Shown: positions 1 through 12,556, counted from the stretch's first letter. The stretch: DNA of 64,000 nt from Erythroxylum novogranatense (GCA_029891385.1 CM057230.1:36845402-36909401); one strand, 5' to 3'. Program-made: numbers and translations. The notes: generated from the sequence alone by a model not told the origin.

Positions 1-421
1 ATGTAAATGTAAAATTTAAATGATATTGTAAAAGATGTATAATGTTAATATCATTATATTTCTCAAATCTTAAATAAAGTTACATTGGCAGGTTCGGTTT
101 GACATTTTCGGAGAGGGTGGATTGGAAGTTGGGGGTTGAGGTGTAGATTTAACTTAAGTGTATATGAAAAATATCCTCGGAAGCAAAGGAGATATTTTTA
201 TAATTATAATTGGTGGACTAAAGGCAAATAATTTGTGAATAACTTAACAAATTAATTCTAGATTTAAATATTATTTATTAGGAATTTATTTTTCTTAATT
301 ATCTCATTGACGATATGGTGTTGACATTACTCCTAAATTTGTGTGTATTAGACAATCCAGTTGACTTTTAGTCAGGAGAAAGTTCACACAATAATTGACC
401 AGAACCATCTCATAAGAACGA
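1..421. other. AT-rich intergenic DNA
   Basis: No coding signal, RNA gene or clear repeat structure was recognised on either strand. Short open frames here have no recognisable motif. Confidence 0.5.
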
Positions 422-660
422 CTAAGCTCCACCAACTGTCTACGACATGTCGTGAGGGCTAATATTAGATGCCAGACTTTTTCAACCTTTATGTTGTCAC
501 CAACTGTCCATGAACAGTCCGCTTCCCCCATATCTCTTGACTAAGCTCCACCAATTTTCTACGACATGTCGTGAGGGCTAATATCAGATGCCAGACTTAT
601 TCAACCTTTATGTAGTTACCAAGTACCAACTGTCCATGAACAGTCCCCTTCCCCCATATC
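422..660 (+). repeat. Direct tandem duplication, two copies of about 120 bp
   Basis: Copy 1 is 422-540 and copy 2 is 541-660, lying head to tail. Both start with ctaagctccaccaa, share a block containing cgacatgtcgtgagggctaa, and end in cttcccccatatc. Scattered substitutions and a small insertion near 620-630 in copy 2 show it is not recent. The core gacatgtc is a perfect 8-bp palindrome. No coding function is apparent. Confidence 0.85.
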
Positions 661-1955
661 ATGTGTCTATCTCTATCCTCGGTAATTTCTTTTTTCTTTA
701 AAAGACAAGAACAAAACAAAAAGTGCTCAGCTCAATAACGAATACGTTGACAAGTAAAAATTTATTAATCATTGTTTAACTTTAAATAGTTGTCGTTATC
801 ATTATGAATGTAGAAATATCCATATATTAATTAATCAAATTATTCACTTAGATCTATTTGTTATTCCATTAGTTAAAGGATTCTTGACCAATAAAACCTT
901 TTCTTCCCCGTAAAAAAATCTCTTTGCATATTTGTGTGTTTTGAATAGTTATCATCAATTATTTCAATTGGTCGCATTATATTATTTATGGATAATGTCA
1001 TTAACTATTTGTATACTTTTATTATCATCTCCCACTCGTATATAATAGGTTTTGTTGTAAAATTTCTGCATTATATTTATCAAATAACTCATGCAACTAG
1101 CATACAACGATAGCATAATATCATACATCTATTAGGAATATATATAACTTCTCAACTAGTGAATTGATCCTTACGAAGATTTAGTACGTTATACCCTAGA
1201 TGATTTATTGTATCAATTATTGTCTCATTTTATTATATAAATAATTTTTAATCATACTACCTTCTATATAGAAGTTAGGCCCTTTTGAATACATCTTAAC
1301 ACAAACTCATAATTGAAATGATCTTCCTTATTTGTCAATCATTTGAATCAAATTAACTCATTTTTAAAAATCTCAGTATATCAAATCATTCATGATTTTG
1401 TAATAACATTGAAGATATCAAATATTAATTCAATTCTCTAAAATTAGAAAGTAAGTTCCTTGTAATTTGTGCCATGCTCTCGTATTTGTTTAGCCACAAA
1501 TATCTTAATAAGTTTTTTATAATAGCTTAGTAGGTCTTTTCCCCACGCTCAATGATTTTTGTGCTATTTGTTAACTAGTAAATGTTTATAAGTAGATTAA
1601 GCTACTTTATGCAGGACTTCTAAACAAAATATGCTTGACCAATAATTGGTTTTATGTTATGTGACCAAAGTATAAAATGCCATAAATTGACATAGATATT
1701 CTAAAACTAGAAAATGTTGTCAAACAAAAAATCTAATTTTATTTGTTTAATAAACAACATCTAATATTGTAAATCCACCCAACATGAAACCATGACTACT
1801 ATAATTATAAAAAAAGTTATCCTTTCCATCGATGTGGAAATTATTATGCATTTAAGGCTAACTAAAGCATGACATAAGCAATATTTGTTTTCTCTCTTAG
1901 AGGTTCATTTTCTTTTCCAATTTAATTTAGTTGTACTTAGTCCTTCTTGGAATCC
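661..1955. other. AT-rich intergenic DNA, includes one copy of a dispersed repeat
   Basis: No gene was recognised. The stretch from about 840 to 1060 is a diverged copy of the sequence at 8740-8945 and is listed separately. The rest is low-complexity AT-rich DNA. Confidence 0.5.
840..1060 (+). repeat. Dispersed repeat, copy A (partner at 8740-8945)
   Basis: Both copies share, in the same orientation and order, a run around ttaaaggattctt, then cttttcttc, atctctttg, then ttatcatcaat and atttcaattg. By eye they are roughly 70% identical with several indels. The partner copy lies next to a reverse-complement tRNA primer site, so the family is probably the LTR of an old retrotransposon read on the minus strand. 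Confidence 0.55.
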
Positions 1956-1963
1956 TAACCCCC

Positions 1964-2125
1964 TGTATGGTTACTGTCTCCGTACATGGGAACAGATGAC
2001 AAGACAAACAAATCATGTCCATCATAACCGTTTGGTTTCTGCCTCTAAGATTTTGTCCTCTGTCTCTGATAGACAGAGACAAAGAAATCATGTTTACCGT
2101 TTTAATGAAAGACAAAAACGCGGAG
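1964..2125 (+). repeat. Candidate left terminus of an inverted-repeat family (partner 5500-5668)
   Basis: The stretch from gtatggttactgtctc onward is matched in reverse complement by the DNA ending near 5668, where the plus strand reads gacagcaaccatac. Both ends are rich in gacag, acaaa and tttggtt motifs. The left copy also contains a local hairpin, ctctgtc-tctgata-gacagag, near 2059. It could be one end of a large element or an independent small non-autonomous element. No target duplication was identified. Confidence 0.35.
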
Positions 2126-2525
2126 TCTCTTGTCGTCGGATGAAAATCATTGCTCAGCCAACGTTACCCCTCTCGTCTGTCTCCCACGCTCATCCCTCCG
2201 GTGTTCTGCCCTTGTCTTGTCGCTGCAGTCTTCTCTATCGTCCGGTTGGAGTCGCTTGCCGAAGACGTTCGCCACTGGACAAAGCTCTCACCTTCCCTGT
2301 TAGGTCATCATTTTGCGTTGTTCTGCGATTTGTTCTTCGAATCGACAATGTGCATTTCGTTTTAGTTGACGTCTTCTGTTATGGAGGTTTGGGTTTTTTT
2401 TTTAAGATCAGATAACCGCACGTAATCTGCGATTTATCTTCCCCAAGACTCGAGATCTGTTTTCCGAAATCAGGATAGAGTGCTTTTTTATAGGTGTAAG
2501 TGATTAAAGAAAAGGGGTGCTTTCA

Positions 2526-3016
2526 ATGGGGAAGATAAGCAAAGTGGTGGGAATGGTGGTGTCAAACAAGATGCAGAAGTCTGTGGTTGTGGCAATTGAC
2601 AGAATGTTTCATCATAAGGTCTACAACCGCTACATCAAGCGTACTTCCAAGTTCATGGCTCACGATGAACACAACTCTTGCCATATTGGTGACCTTGTAT
2701 GTTTATTCAATTCAACAATTTATTGTTTTCTCTTTACAGATTGTTGCTTTTCTCCCTATTTCACCTGCCTCACCTCGTAATCTAGTCTTTAAGGCATTGA
2801 CCCAAGTTAATATGTGAGGAAATACTTGAACCATGGCTTTACGGTGTAAGGATTTCACTTTATAAAATTTTGTGATTTCAGGTAAGATTGGATCCTTCTA
2901 GGCCTTTGAGCAAACGGAAGCGTTGGGTTGTTGTTGAAATTTTGAAGAAAGCACAGATATACATACCTCCATCTGCAGAGAGCAAAACCGAAATACCATC
3001 TTCTTCGACTTCTTAA
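2526..3016 (+). CDS. RPS17: Organellar ribosomal protein uS17 (probably mitochondrial S17), two exons
   Basis: Exon 1 is 2526-2696 and exon 2 is 2882-3016. The 185-bp intron starts gtatgt and ends ttcag, and the junction is in phase 0, giving 101 residues ending at TAA. The start ATG at 2526 heads the conserved block [20 protein letters not shown]. This is followed by [16 protein letters not shown] and, after the intron, [15 protein letters not shown], which are hallmarks of the bacterial-type uS17 OB-fold. The protein binds 16S-type rRNA and helps assemble the small subunit. The basic N-terminus has no long presequence; that and the ending [10 protein letters not shown] resemble the nuclear-encoded mitochondrial paralogues of plants, so mitochondria are my inference for location. 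It is an isolated single gene. The 3' UTR probably runs to about 3260. No break is visible. Confidence 0.93.
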
Positions 3017-5450
3017 GGTCTGAATCCCATTCTAGATGTTGGAATCTTTTGTAGAAATTGCCAATGACCAGCTTTCTTTAAATTATATAATAGCCTATGG
3101 ATTCAGTTTTAATCTTTCAAAGGGATTTATTGTGAATTGAATGTTCATTATGATCTGGAACTAGCACAACATTCTTCCTTCACCAGTGCTTTGTAGCCTG
3201 TGCACAAAAGATTCAAGTTTGACGTAGCTTCTCATCCTTCTCTGTAATAATTCTTTTGGGAGCCATTGCCGCTGGCAATGACATGATATTTTGTCATACA
3301 TCTTTTTTATGTTGGTTAATGTTAACTAATTTAGATTTCATGTTAATATATCCTAACAATTCAAAATTGTGGGAAGACTGGATACACATGTAAGAAAGAG
3401 TCCTTTGCAGCAATATCATCTGGCAGATGCAGTTAGGTCTTGTACTTTGTGCTTCTTCTGTTTAACGGATTAAAATTTTTTCATATATTGTATATTAGAT
3501 GAAAAAAGGCATATAGTTACGCCTAGGTTGGTGTTTTGTGCTTCTATTTTATGGGTTGATTCTTTTCCGTGTGGTGCATATGAGATTAGTTTAAACAACT
3601 TCCTCTTACTTTTGTTTTTCTTCTTGCTTATCTTTTCCTTTGCAAGTCCATTATAGATGCTCACTTTTGCAAGTTGCAATCATCACATTCAGAATGTTTG
3701 ATTCCTACTGAAACATGTTTGGTTTAGAAGAATTATGGTTGAAAATCCTGATCTTTCTTTCATTGTTGTTAACAGAAGATACAACTTAAAATCTGAAAGA
3801 TTGACAAGTTCTGAATTGGGATAGGAATTCCAGGTGCTGCTAAGCATTGAAGGCCACTCTCTATGACTTTTTGGGATTTTGTTTGATTGCGTTAGAAGCA
3901 CGAGAGCCTTTTGCCTAGGTGAAATTAAACAGACGAGAAAAGAAACCTCAGATCCCAATTGTTGTTCTATTTTAGCTGTCAAGTAAGTTTAGGTTGTCAA
4001 CATTCGGAATAATCTTGTCTGTTGATGTTAATTTATATGTTTGGAAAGGAAGTGCTTATCCGATTTGCTTGAAGAAAAAGTTGAGGTTATTCATTCCTTA
4101 TGAAATGTTTATGGTAGGCAAGTTCGTCATTTAATACATTGTAAAAAGCCAGATCGGATTAGTTGGTCCAATATTTAAACTATTTTGAGATTTGATCCAA
4201 TTAAAATTATAAAAGAATTTGATCTCTCTTCGTTTTATTCAATTCAAAAAATATTCTTATGGTTTAAAATCACTTTTGTTGAATTATTTTGTTATATGAT
4301 TAAGTGTTAAACATATGATATTATCTATTATAACTCGATTTTAATAATAAATTTTATTAAAATGATTAGACAAATTTATCAATTATTTAAATATTTTAAT
4401 AATATAATGTATGTTAATATATAATAGGTTTATATGTTTTATTAAAATATTAACTGAGTGGACTTTACTTTTTTCTTTTTCCTAAAATTATAAAATAACT
4501 GAAATACGCTTTTGTTTATAATTTGATCAATTTGTAAAGTTATAGTATTATAATCATTATAATAAATTTTGTATCGTATCGGTTGGTATCAGATGGTACA
4601 TACCATATTTACCAAAAAATAGTATAAAATGGGATGTTTCAGTACCGGGTTCAAATACTATTTCAGCTTGTTTCACCTAATATCAATCAGTATTGTCCGT
4701 ATTTAAAATACCAGTCATATATAAAATACCAATAATATATCGATTCTTACTGAAAATTTTTAAGAAACCAAGGACACTCCTACTAAAAATGAATTTTTTT
4801 AAAAAACTCCTCCCCGTACCTGACTCTACTGCCTTCTTCCTTTCTTTATTTTTCTCTAATACCCCCACTCTCTCTTGTTCACCGCCGTCGTCTCTTTTTT
4901 TATTATTGATAATATAATATTTAAATTCATATAGTAAACAATAGCTATATTTTTTATGCAAAGAATAATTAAAAATGTTAAAATTAAAATTAAAATGCCT
5001 CAAATATAAATACAATAATTTATTATTAATAACAATTACATATTAACATGAAAATATATTTTAATGATATAATTATTATTTATTATATAATAAAATAACA
5101 ATATTTTAAATACTTTATATTGTTTTAATTTTATATTTCTATAATAACAAAATAATCTTTTGGTATTGATTGTGATTATTATATTTATGTAAAATATGTG
5201 AAAATAATATTAAGGAAAATAAATAAATTATTATTATTATAATTTTTGCGATTAGGTTAGTTTCAACTATAAAGTATAATATTGAAAGATTATTTTATAA
5301 TTTTAAAAATTAAAACTTTTTATAAATTTAAAATTACTTAAAATAATATCTTGTGTTAACCGATATTAATTTGAAATTGTTATTATTATTATTATTTGTT
5401 CACTTTTTTATTAAAGCTTCTCATTCGTTATAAATTTATCAATTCATAAC
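3017..5450. other. uS17 3' flank and AT-rich intergenic DNA
   Basis: The first few hundred bases are probably the 3' UTR of the uS17 gene. The remainder is AT-rich with no recognised gene. A short patch at about 4563-4720 is rich in gtatcggt, ggtacatacc and cagtaccggg motifs. These resemble the termini of the inverted-repeat element at 27175-28324, suggesting a degraded relative. Confidence 0.45.
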
Positions 5451-5499
5451 ATATTGTTAATCATCTTAAGTATAAGGGGCATTTTTGTCATTGACACAA

Positions 5500-5668
5500 T
5501 TTTTACGTTCTGTCCATTACAACCAAACACATTCTGTCACAGAGACGGAACAGTTTTTTCTGTTTTGTCTACCACAACCAAACATCCTACTGTCTCCAGT
5601 TTCTGTTCCGTTCTGTTTTGTTCTGTTTTGTCTTTAGCTACTGAAGACAGCAACCATACGGACAGAAC
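5500..5668 (-). repeat. Candidate right terminus of an inverted-repeat family (partner 1964-2125)
   Basis: In reverse complement this stretch begins gtatggttgctgtctt, nearly matching the left partner at 1964. It contains two internal near-repeats of aaccaaaca...tctgt. It may be one arm of an element or a separate small element of the same family. Confidence 0.35.
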
Positions 5669-5699
5669 TATGGAAGGCTTTCCTTTCCCTTTTCACTTA

Positions 5700-8650
5700 A
5701 ACTTATCATAGTACTTCCTCTTCTTAGTTTTTGAATCCTTGTGCGCATAACTTAACCCTATATGCCTCAATATGTAGCTCAAAAGCTGTAAGATGATTAT
5801 CAATAGGTGCCTCATATTATCCTATATTATGTTGATATTCATATTATAGGTTAAGTCCATTTTCATATACTCCTAACATGAAGGCAAACTATGTATCAGC
5901 TTATATTAGCTCCATAAAAGATAAAATATGACTAATATCCTTTGGTTTACTATGTTTGCCATTAGCTTCACATACTCATCATTTATTTATTACGGTGCAT
6001 ATATATATGTCAAATATAATAGTGAGTGATCATAATATAGTCACTAGGATGCCACTATAACATCCACTGTGAACTATATGCCTATGGTATGGTCATACCT
6101 CTTAATCTCTAGCATAACATCATTATATATTTATATAAGCCAAAATTTTCCTCTTTTACATGAGTCGTATACTTCACAATTAGTGTCCTTCTTAAAGAAT
6201 ATCATAATTTCATGTAATTAGATAAGATCCCATTTCTCTTCCAATATATATTTGAATTTTCATAATTCCAATATTCTAAATTATGGCAATTAAAATTTTC
6301 ACCTCTAATGAATTCTATAAAAAATTTATATACGATAGTCATTTTCTTAAACAAATATGTCCATAATAACATATTTAATATGTGAATGTTATCAATTTCA
6401 ATGAATTTGATGCAATCTCCTAAATAGAAACTTTAATTATTTTCACAATTATCTATGAAAACAAAAGGCTTCTAAGTTTCCAATCATCATCCATATAATA
6501 ATTGATAAACAATCAATAATTCTATTTAGGTATGTTTATTTGCAAATATCTCAAGTATGATGTGTATAACACGTACATATGAAACAATCAAAATTGAAAG
6601 AATAATGCATTTCAATAGACACACAATATTTAAAATTTAACAGTTGTTACAAACAACTAATGGTATGTAAGTATCTTTAAACATTGAAAAAATTGATTAA
6701 CACTTTTGAATAAAATTATAAAATTTGATGAATCCTACGAATATGAAATTTGAAGAATTCTATGGGGAATTGATTTAATTAGTTCTTTAAATGAATCATT
6801 GAAATTCATGTCCGTTATGATCTTTATAATATCCTTTGATAGGCTATTAAAATTAAAACCTCTAAACACTTCTTTTCTCCTATGCTCCTTAAAGAAAGTT
6901 TGCACCATCCGATTATATGTGTTAATATGATTTGATGAGGTATTGGACACTCTAATTAACAAATTTGTGTGTTGGGGCATGAGCATTTTGCAAAGCGCTT
7001 CATTTTTTTCTTCTCATGGGAATGGAGAACCATTGATAACCAATAAAGATGAGGGCTTGTATCATGTTATTAAGCAATATAACATGTAACATTAAGTTTG
7101 TCTCAGGCACCATATGATATTGATTCAATTGTGCCTTTATAAAATTCACATGATTTCTTTATGCTAGAATTTAAAATAAAATAAGGATTCTCATTACTAC
7201 CATTTTTCGAAAATGAATTCGATGAAAAATAATATTCAACCCTTTTGAATAATAAGATAAAATGTGTCACATAATATGGGCCTTGGTGTGTAACCCTCTC
7301 ACACCTTCAACCTCAGTTGTCTCCTCTAAGTGTAACAATGGAACCAATGGCACAGGCAAGAGAAAGCAATCACCCATTCATCTTCTCCATATGTTGATCT
7401 ATGGGAGGACACCTTTTTTCCCCCTCCAACCATAATCCATTCATTGTGCAACCAAACGCGATTACTATGAAAACTTGGTAATGGCAATAGTATGTTTTCA
7501 CTTTCTTAAGTGATGGTGACGAGAAGGAGTGGTAGCAAATAGAGGGGAGATATAATGGTAGGAAGTACTTCATCCATTCTAGGCATTAACCACGGTGGAG
7601 TTTCAAAGAGACTCTCCATTCCATTGTCTTCATCACTACTCATTAGTGCATGACTTGCCATTGGGAATAAGATCTAGATCATCTTTTAGTTCCTTTTATT
7701 TGGGCTTAGAAATACCATAAACAATTTTGTAATATTATGGAATCTAATTAAGTTTATATTGTTTGATTAGATTTTGATTCCTTCATTTCTACTATTGTGG
7801 ATAGGTTTCGGGTTTTCTCCAATTTGTATTGTGCATGCCTATATTTTGTTGTCCAATGGTGGTTTTGCATTATATATGGAAACATAATTTTTAATTTGTC
7901 ACTCTTAGAAGAAAAGGAAAATTAATAGAGAAACTAGGATTACCAAAGATGTTTTCATGTTCGTTAGACATTAATCTCAATTATGTGTTTTGTTTATAAT
8001 AGAATATAAGTTTTTAAGGGCCATCTTGAGCAAGAACAAATCTTAATCATATCTCATACAATCATTCTAATTTGTATGATGTTTGGGATTATTGTTTATG
8101 TCTACAATTCCGTTGGACATTAGTCTATATAGTGTTTGTTTTGTAATCTATATAGTATTTATATTATATGGATTTGTATTTGTTGTCTCATATCATATTA
8201 AGTTATTACTTCATAACAAACTATTGTTCTCATCTACAATAGGAACTTAAGTAGGAGAAAACATCAATCTTATACAAATATGATTATGCCAAATATTTAA
8301 AAATTAATTATGTACAAATGTCCTAATTTAAGAACCACAACTTGTAAAAATTAAATTATTCTAATTCAAAAATGAATTATTGATAAACAATAATTCATCA
8401 ATAAATGGATTATGAGGCTAGAAAAAGTAGTATATGACATATAGGACATAAGAGATCTTATTCTTAGTATAATAAGATAAACTAATTTAAATTCAACATA
8501 TGAATTAACTATTATAAATGTTAATTATTAGAATCCATTTATCATTAAATCACTTTATTAATAAAGTGAAGAAAATTAAACAATTGTCTAATAACTCATC
8601 AATGAAATTAGTTCAAAATTTCAAAATTCTTCATGATATATATACACTAT
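5700..8650. other. AT-rich intergenic DNA with one unexplained minus-strand ORF
   Basis: No host gene was recognised. A minus-strand open frame of 83 codons (6986 to 6735) is Asn- and Phe-rich and continues no known motif. It could be a piece of the gag of a decayed retroelement whose primer site lies near 8652, but I cannot identify it. The block 7250-7660 is less AT-rich and shows no motif. Confidence 0.35.
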
Positions 8651-8651
8651 T

Positions 8652-9090
8652 GCTCTAATACCAATTGAAGGAAAATATATCACATAAATATATATACATG
8701 AACTTTCATCTTATATGCACCATTAATGAATCAAATCGCTTGCTTGAATTTGATTGTCATTATATTGGTTAAAGGACTCTTAATAAGAAACTCTTTTCTT
8801 CGTCATTGAAAATATCTCTTTGTATATTTATGTCTTTCAGAAAATTATCATCAATCATTTCAATTGATCATTATCTATTATTTATAGATATTTTCATTAC
8901 CTATTCTTTAAAAGTTATCATTTGAAAGGTCACACCTTTTAACTCATCAAGTATTTCCTTTTATTGTCAATAAATAACATATTATTATTTTAATAAAATA
9001 ATATTTTTAATAAAGACGACGTTAATTACTATCATTAATTACTTAAATCTTATTAAACTTGTGAGTGAAAGTGGAATCTTCCAAATCCAT
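8652..9090 (-). mobile_element. LTR-like remnant with minus-strand tRNA primer site
   Basis: Plus-strand gctctaatacca at 8652-8663 is the reverse complement of a primer-binding site for initiator Met tRNA with one mismatch. Directly to its right, tgaagg at 8666 could be the inner edge of an LTR read on the minus strand. The stretch 8740-8945 repeats at 840-1060. The other LTR edge, an internal coding region and a target duplication could not be found, so this is a degraded or solo remnant. Confidence 0.45.
8740..8945 (+). repeat. Dispersed repeat, copy B (partner at 840-1060)
   Basis: It has the same order of shared blocks as copy A, about 70% identical by eye. It lies within the candidate LTR that follows the reverse primer site at 8652-8663. 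Confidence 0.55.
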
Positions 9091-9531
9091 TTCCAATATC
9101 TATATGGAGCATTGGAGGCTTTAGATATATTTGTATATATATCTATATCAAAACAAAGCAATAATGGTTTCTATTTTAGATATATTATATGCTAATAAAA
9201 AGCATGTCTCGTTATATTGACCGAGATATGTTCATATGTCACTACTAGAGGTAATGTATAAAATTCAGATATTAAAATTTTAACTAATCATTCATTTAAA
9301 CTTTACAAAATTGTTTTCAAATGTGTTACATATTATTACTCAATTGTGTTTAATGTATATTTTTATATAACTTATAATTGTATTGAGTTTTTCTTGCACA
9401 ACATCTCAAGGATGAAATCTATTTGAAAACTTGAATTATTGATTTCTTAATTTTGATTTATCAGTATCTTCTTTTTAGTAGATAAACTATATTAAAATTT
9501 TCATATTTTGAATATATTTACTTTATAGATT

Positions 9532-9987
9532 AGGTTAAAAGTACAATTTGAATCTTAACATTTTCATCATAATCTAACTTGAAGTCTAACATTTAGAAGT
9601 CCCAATTTCAATCATAACATTTTAAAACATTCAAAATAAATCTTAAGTAGACAAATTTTTAACAAAGTTCAATTTGTGTTTTTATATGTAACATTAATAT
9701 CGATATGATATTTTATTATTTTAAAATTCATTAGTGGCTTCATTGCCATGTGTATGCCATGTGGCATAATGGAGCCTATATGAATTTTTTAAAACTTAAA
9801 ATTATTAATAATAAAAGTGCCACATCGTTAACTGAAAATGTTTAAGCTCGTTAAATTTTTCATCCATTTAGGATTTATTTTGAAAATTTTCAAAATGTTA
9901 AGATTAAAATTGGTCGTTCTAAAATGTTAAGGCTCAAGTTAAACTCTAATGAAAATATTAAGATTTAAATTGCACTTTTTACTTAAA
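9532..9987. mobile_element. Foldback MITE with arms of about 125 bp
   Basis: The left arm begins gttaaaagtacaatttgaat and the right arm, read in reverse complement, begins agtaaaaagtgcaatttaaa. The two remain alignable for about 125 bp, through shared blocks such as cttaacatttt and ttcaaaataaatc. The element is about 455 bp with a unique AT-rich centre and no coding capacity, which is the structure of a miniature inverted-repeat element. No target duplication is obvious, so the superfamily is undetermined. Confidence 0.8.
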
Positions 9988-9999
9988 AATTATAAAGTC

Positions 10000-10500
10000 A
10001 TAGAAACATTCTTATTGTAGGATCTTACAAACTGGTATGATACAATACCATGGTTTTGTGATCCAAATAGAAAGAACCAAACTTAAGTTAAAATAAAAAT
10101 GTTTGAGTCTACATAGAAACCTCTCTCTAAAAAAATGCTCTCACCTTTTTCTAAAAACCTTCTTCTTACCCCTACCCTATACCCTTGCTAAACCCGATTT
10201 GTTCCTGGTTTTAGTAACCCACCTATTCCCTTTTATTCCAGCCTCTCACCCTCTATCAATTTTTTTATAATTATAGGTAAATTATGACAGACAGATCGCT
10301 TCCTTCTATCCCTTATTCCATTATGCTCCCACCATCTCTTGCATTGAACCTTGCCTTGCCCCCACTCCCATCTCATTCCCCTGTGGCAAAAATAGAGATA
10401 AATAAAACCAATTAGGAAAACAATTTCTAGCTTGTTAACGGAAGAACTTCTTAAACAAAAGATCAACAAGAAACTCATACTAAGACTACTTAGAGCAAAG
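10000..10500. other. AT-rich to CT-rich non-coding DNA
   Basis: No gene was recognised. A CT-rich stretch at 10110-10330 gives open frames on the minus strand with no known motif. It may be the 5' part of the retroelement remnant that follows. Confidence 0.3.
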
Positions 10501-10799
10501 TTGTGGGAGATCCTAAAAATTTTGGCTCTCTAAGGTATATGCCTACTGACCCTAAGGAACCTATTAAACCTCCTATTAAGGTACTCCAACTGGGAATTAA
10601 GAAGTGAAACACTACTCTAGTGGGTTATTTCTTAGAAAAAAATGACTTGCATTCTTTGTAGTTTAACAGTAGGCCCCAAACTCTTAGAAAAAATTTAGGT
10701 TACAACAGGTACTTATAAATGAATATGATATGTTTATTTTCAAGTTTGCCTAGGTAGAAAACATTTAGAAAGTGCAAGAACTTAGTCCTTGACATGTTT

Positions 10800-11543
10800 A
10801 TGATAGACCTCTTATATTGACCAAATGGTATCCTGGAATTAAACTAGACAATAAGGCTCTTCGATCCTTCACCATTTGGGCCAACGTCCATGGAGTTCCC
10901 TTAAAATAATGGCCTGGGAAGGAATCAGCTACCTTGCTAGTGCACTGGGTAATCCTATCAGCCTAGATGAACACACCACAAACCTATAAATAATTGGACA
11001 TGCTAAGGTGTGTATAAAGGTTTAAATAGATGCAGAATTACTTGAATTTGTGAGAATAATGAGGCTAAATCAAGTTAATTATCTATGCGAAGACAAACTC
11101 AAGGTTTCCTACTTATGGAAACCAAAAATAAAGGAATTAGTGTAGATATGTATCCCTAAAACAAAGGAATCAACTGGGGTCTCAAATATTAATACTAGTA
11201 TTATGGCAAATCTGGATTCACACACTCTTAATAAAGAAAAATAGAACCCCCTGGTGCAAATGGAACTACAAAAATCCTTGCTAGCCCTCCTAAAATTGAA
11301 TATGAAACTAATAGGGGTTTAATCACTTCTACTACATGCATCACCAGTTCTTTGGATTATGAAGGACCAATTCATGAAGCATCTGCAACTCAATCTTATA
11401 ACAACTCATTACAAGCTCATCCTAATGAAGGCAACCTTGCTAATTTAATCCTCCAAATTATGCCTAGTACTAGTAAATTAAAAGGGGGAAGGAAACCAAG
11501 GAAGAAAAAGCCTCCACCTCAACTCCTGAATGAATTTTCGTAG
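10800..11543 (+). pseudogene. Decayed DUF4283-type ORF1 of a LINE-like retroelement
   Basis: From 10826 the plus strand reads WYPGIKLDNKAL, then FTIWANVHGVPL. After a stop and a frame change it gives SALGNPISLDEHTTN, then IGHAKVCIKV. This order (W-P-G, I-W-V-x-G-V-P-L, A-L-G-x-P, then a V-C-I-x-hydrophobic strand) is the signature of the DUF4283 domain. That domain is common in the first ORF of plant L1-type LINEs and their domesticated relatives. A basic tail, GGRKPRKKKPPPQ, follows near 11490. Several in-frame stops and at least one frameshift make it non-functional. No reverse transcriptase follows; by 12012 a minus-strand gypsy gag begins, so the element is truncated. Confidence 0.7.
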
Positions 11544-12011
11544 CCCTACCAAACAAACTTCCGTTGGAGATCTTATTTTTTTGAATAAACTTAATTATGT
11601 AGCACTCCTTAAAAAAAAATTCAAAGCCATCATCGATTGTATGGATACATTTGGGCAGTCAGCTTCTAACTATTCTTCTTCACATCTTTCATTGTCTCCC
11701 TTCATTACTACTTCTACCAAGTCTTTATCTCCCATGACCACATACAATTGTACTTTTTCTTACATTTATGGCTTGGGATGTATTATTCATTGCACCAGAG
11801 ATAGTGTCTTTGGTCCCTTTTATCAACAAATTCCTTGCTCCTAGCGTGTTTTTGCAGTTTTGAATGAATTTGTTGTTGTCAAACACATTGAAGCTATCGA
11901 AGTGGGTAATATTCCATCTCATGTTAAACTTCTATTTATGTTTAGTGTTTGTTCCATTCTTGGAACTAAGCTAAGACCTGCCCCAAAGCTTATGTTCTTT
12001 AATGTGTTCCC

Positions 12012-12500
12012 TCAAAAGAAAAACATGTCCCCCTTTACCATCATTGTAGCTTCTTGTCTCCTTGCCAACATATACGCGTGACGTAAAGAAGAGGGTTCAT
12101 GCAACTTTACAGTTACTTCAATTTCTAGCTTGAGATCCTTACGAAAGAACCCAATTAAATACACCTTCGACATTGATAACCAATTTGAGTAATGGTCAAA
12201 TTTGGCGCAGCACTCCAACATTGAACCTTCTATTTTAACACTACAAAGTCTCTTACTAGGTCATAGAAAAGTTCTGCATCAAAATGATGTTTGAGTACGC
12301 TCGTGAATCTTTCAATCCACCACTTCTAGTTTATATCATTTCCTTAAGTAGATATTATACCACTTCTGAGCTTGTTCATCCATGTGGAGGATCACCATGC
12401 GTACCTTTACCTTCTCTGGAGTTTGATCCAGTTGAAAAAATTGCTCGCAACTATATAACCAGAGCTTGTTTTGTCATTAATTTCCTTTCCCAAAATTGAC
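12012..12500 (-). pseudogene. Gypsy-type gag fragment (decayed)
   Basis: Read on the minus strand, the upstream part gives KVRMVILHMDEQAQKWYN. After frame breaks it continues MLECCAKFDHYSNWLSMSK, YLIGFFRKDLKLEIE and LRHAYMLARRQEATMM. These are the typical blocks of a plant Ty3/gypsy gag (Retrotrans_gag). Premature stops separate them. Just upstream on the same strand is a primer site (12503-12513), so this was the 5' end of a minus-strand element. Nothing recognisable of its pol follows at lower coordinates. Confidence 0.75.
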
Positions 12501-12502
12501 TA

Positions 12503-12513
12503 CTTTGATACCA
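12503..12513 (-). promoter_or_regulatory. Primer-binding site of the minus-strand gypsy remnant
   Basis: In reverse complement it reads tggtatcaaag, a variant of the initiator-Met tRNA complement. The flanking tgttatg at 12516 is the likely inner boundary of the LTR, which extends rightward into the duplicated segment. Confidence 0.55.
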
Positions 12514-12556
12514 TATGTTATGTTATTTTGTGTTTGGATAAGTTAACGTTCAAATA

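Noticed and set aside
1885..2415. 176-codon open frame upstream of uS17
   Set aside because: No motif. It spans a transposon-like terminus and the likely promoter and leader of the uS17 gene, and a T-rich run ends it. Judged chance.
4683..5015. 110-codon minus-strand frame in AT-rich DNA
   Set aside because: Composition is dominated by Tyr, Asn, Lys and Phe from AT bias, with no motif.
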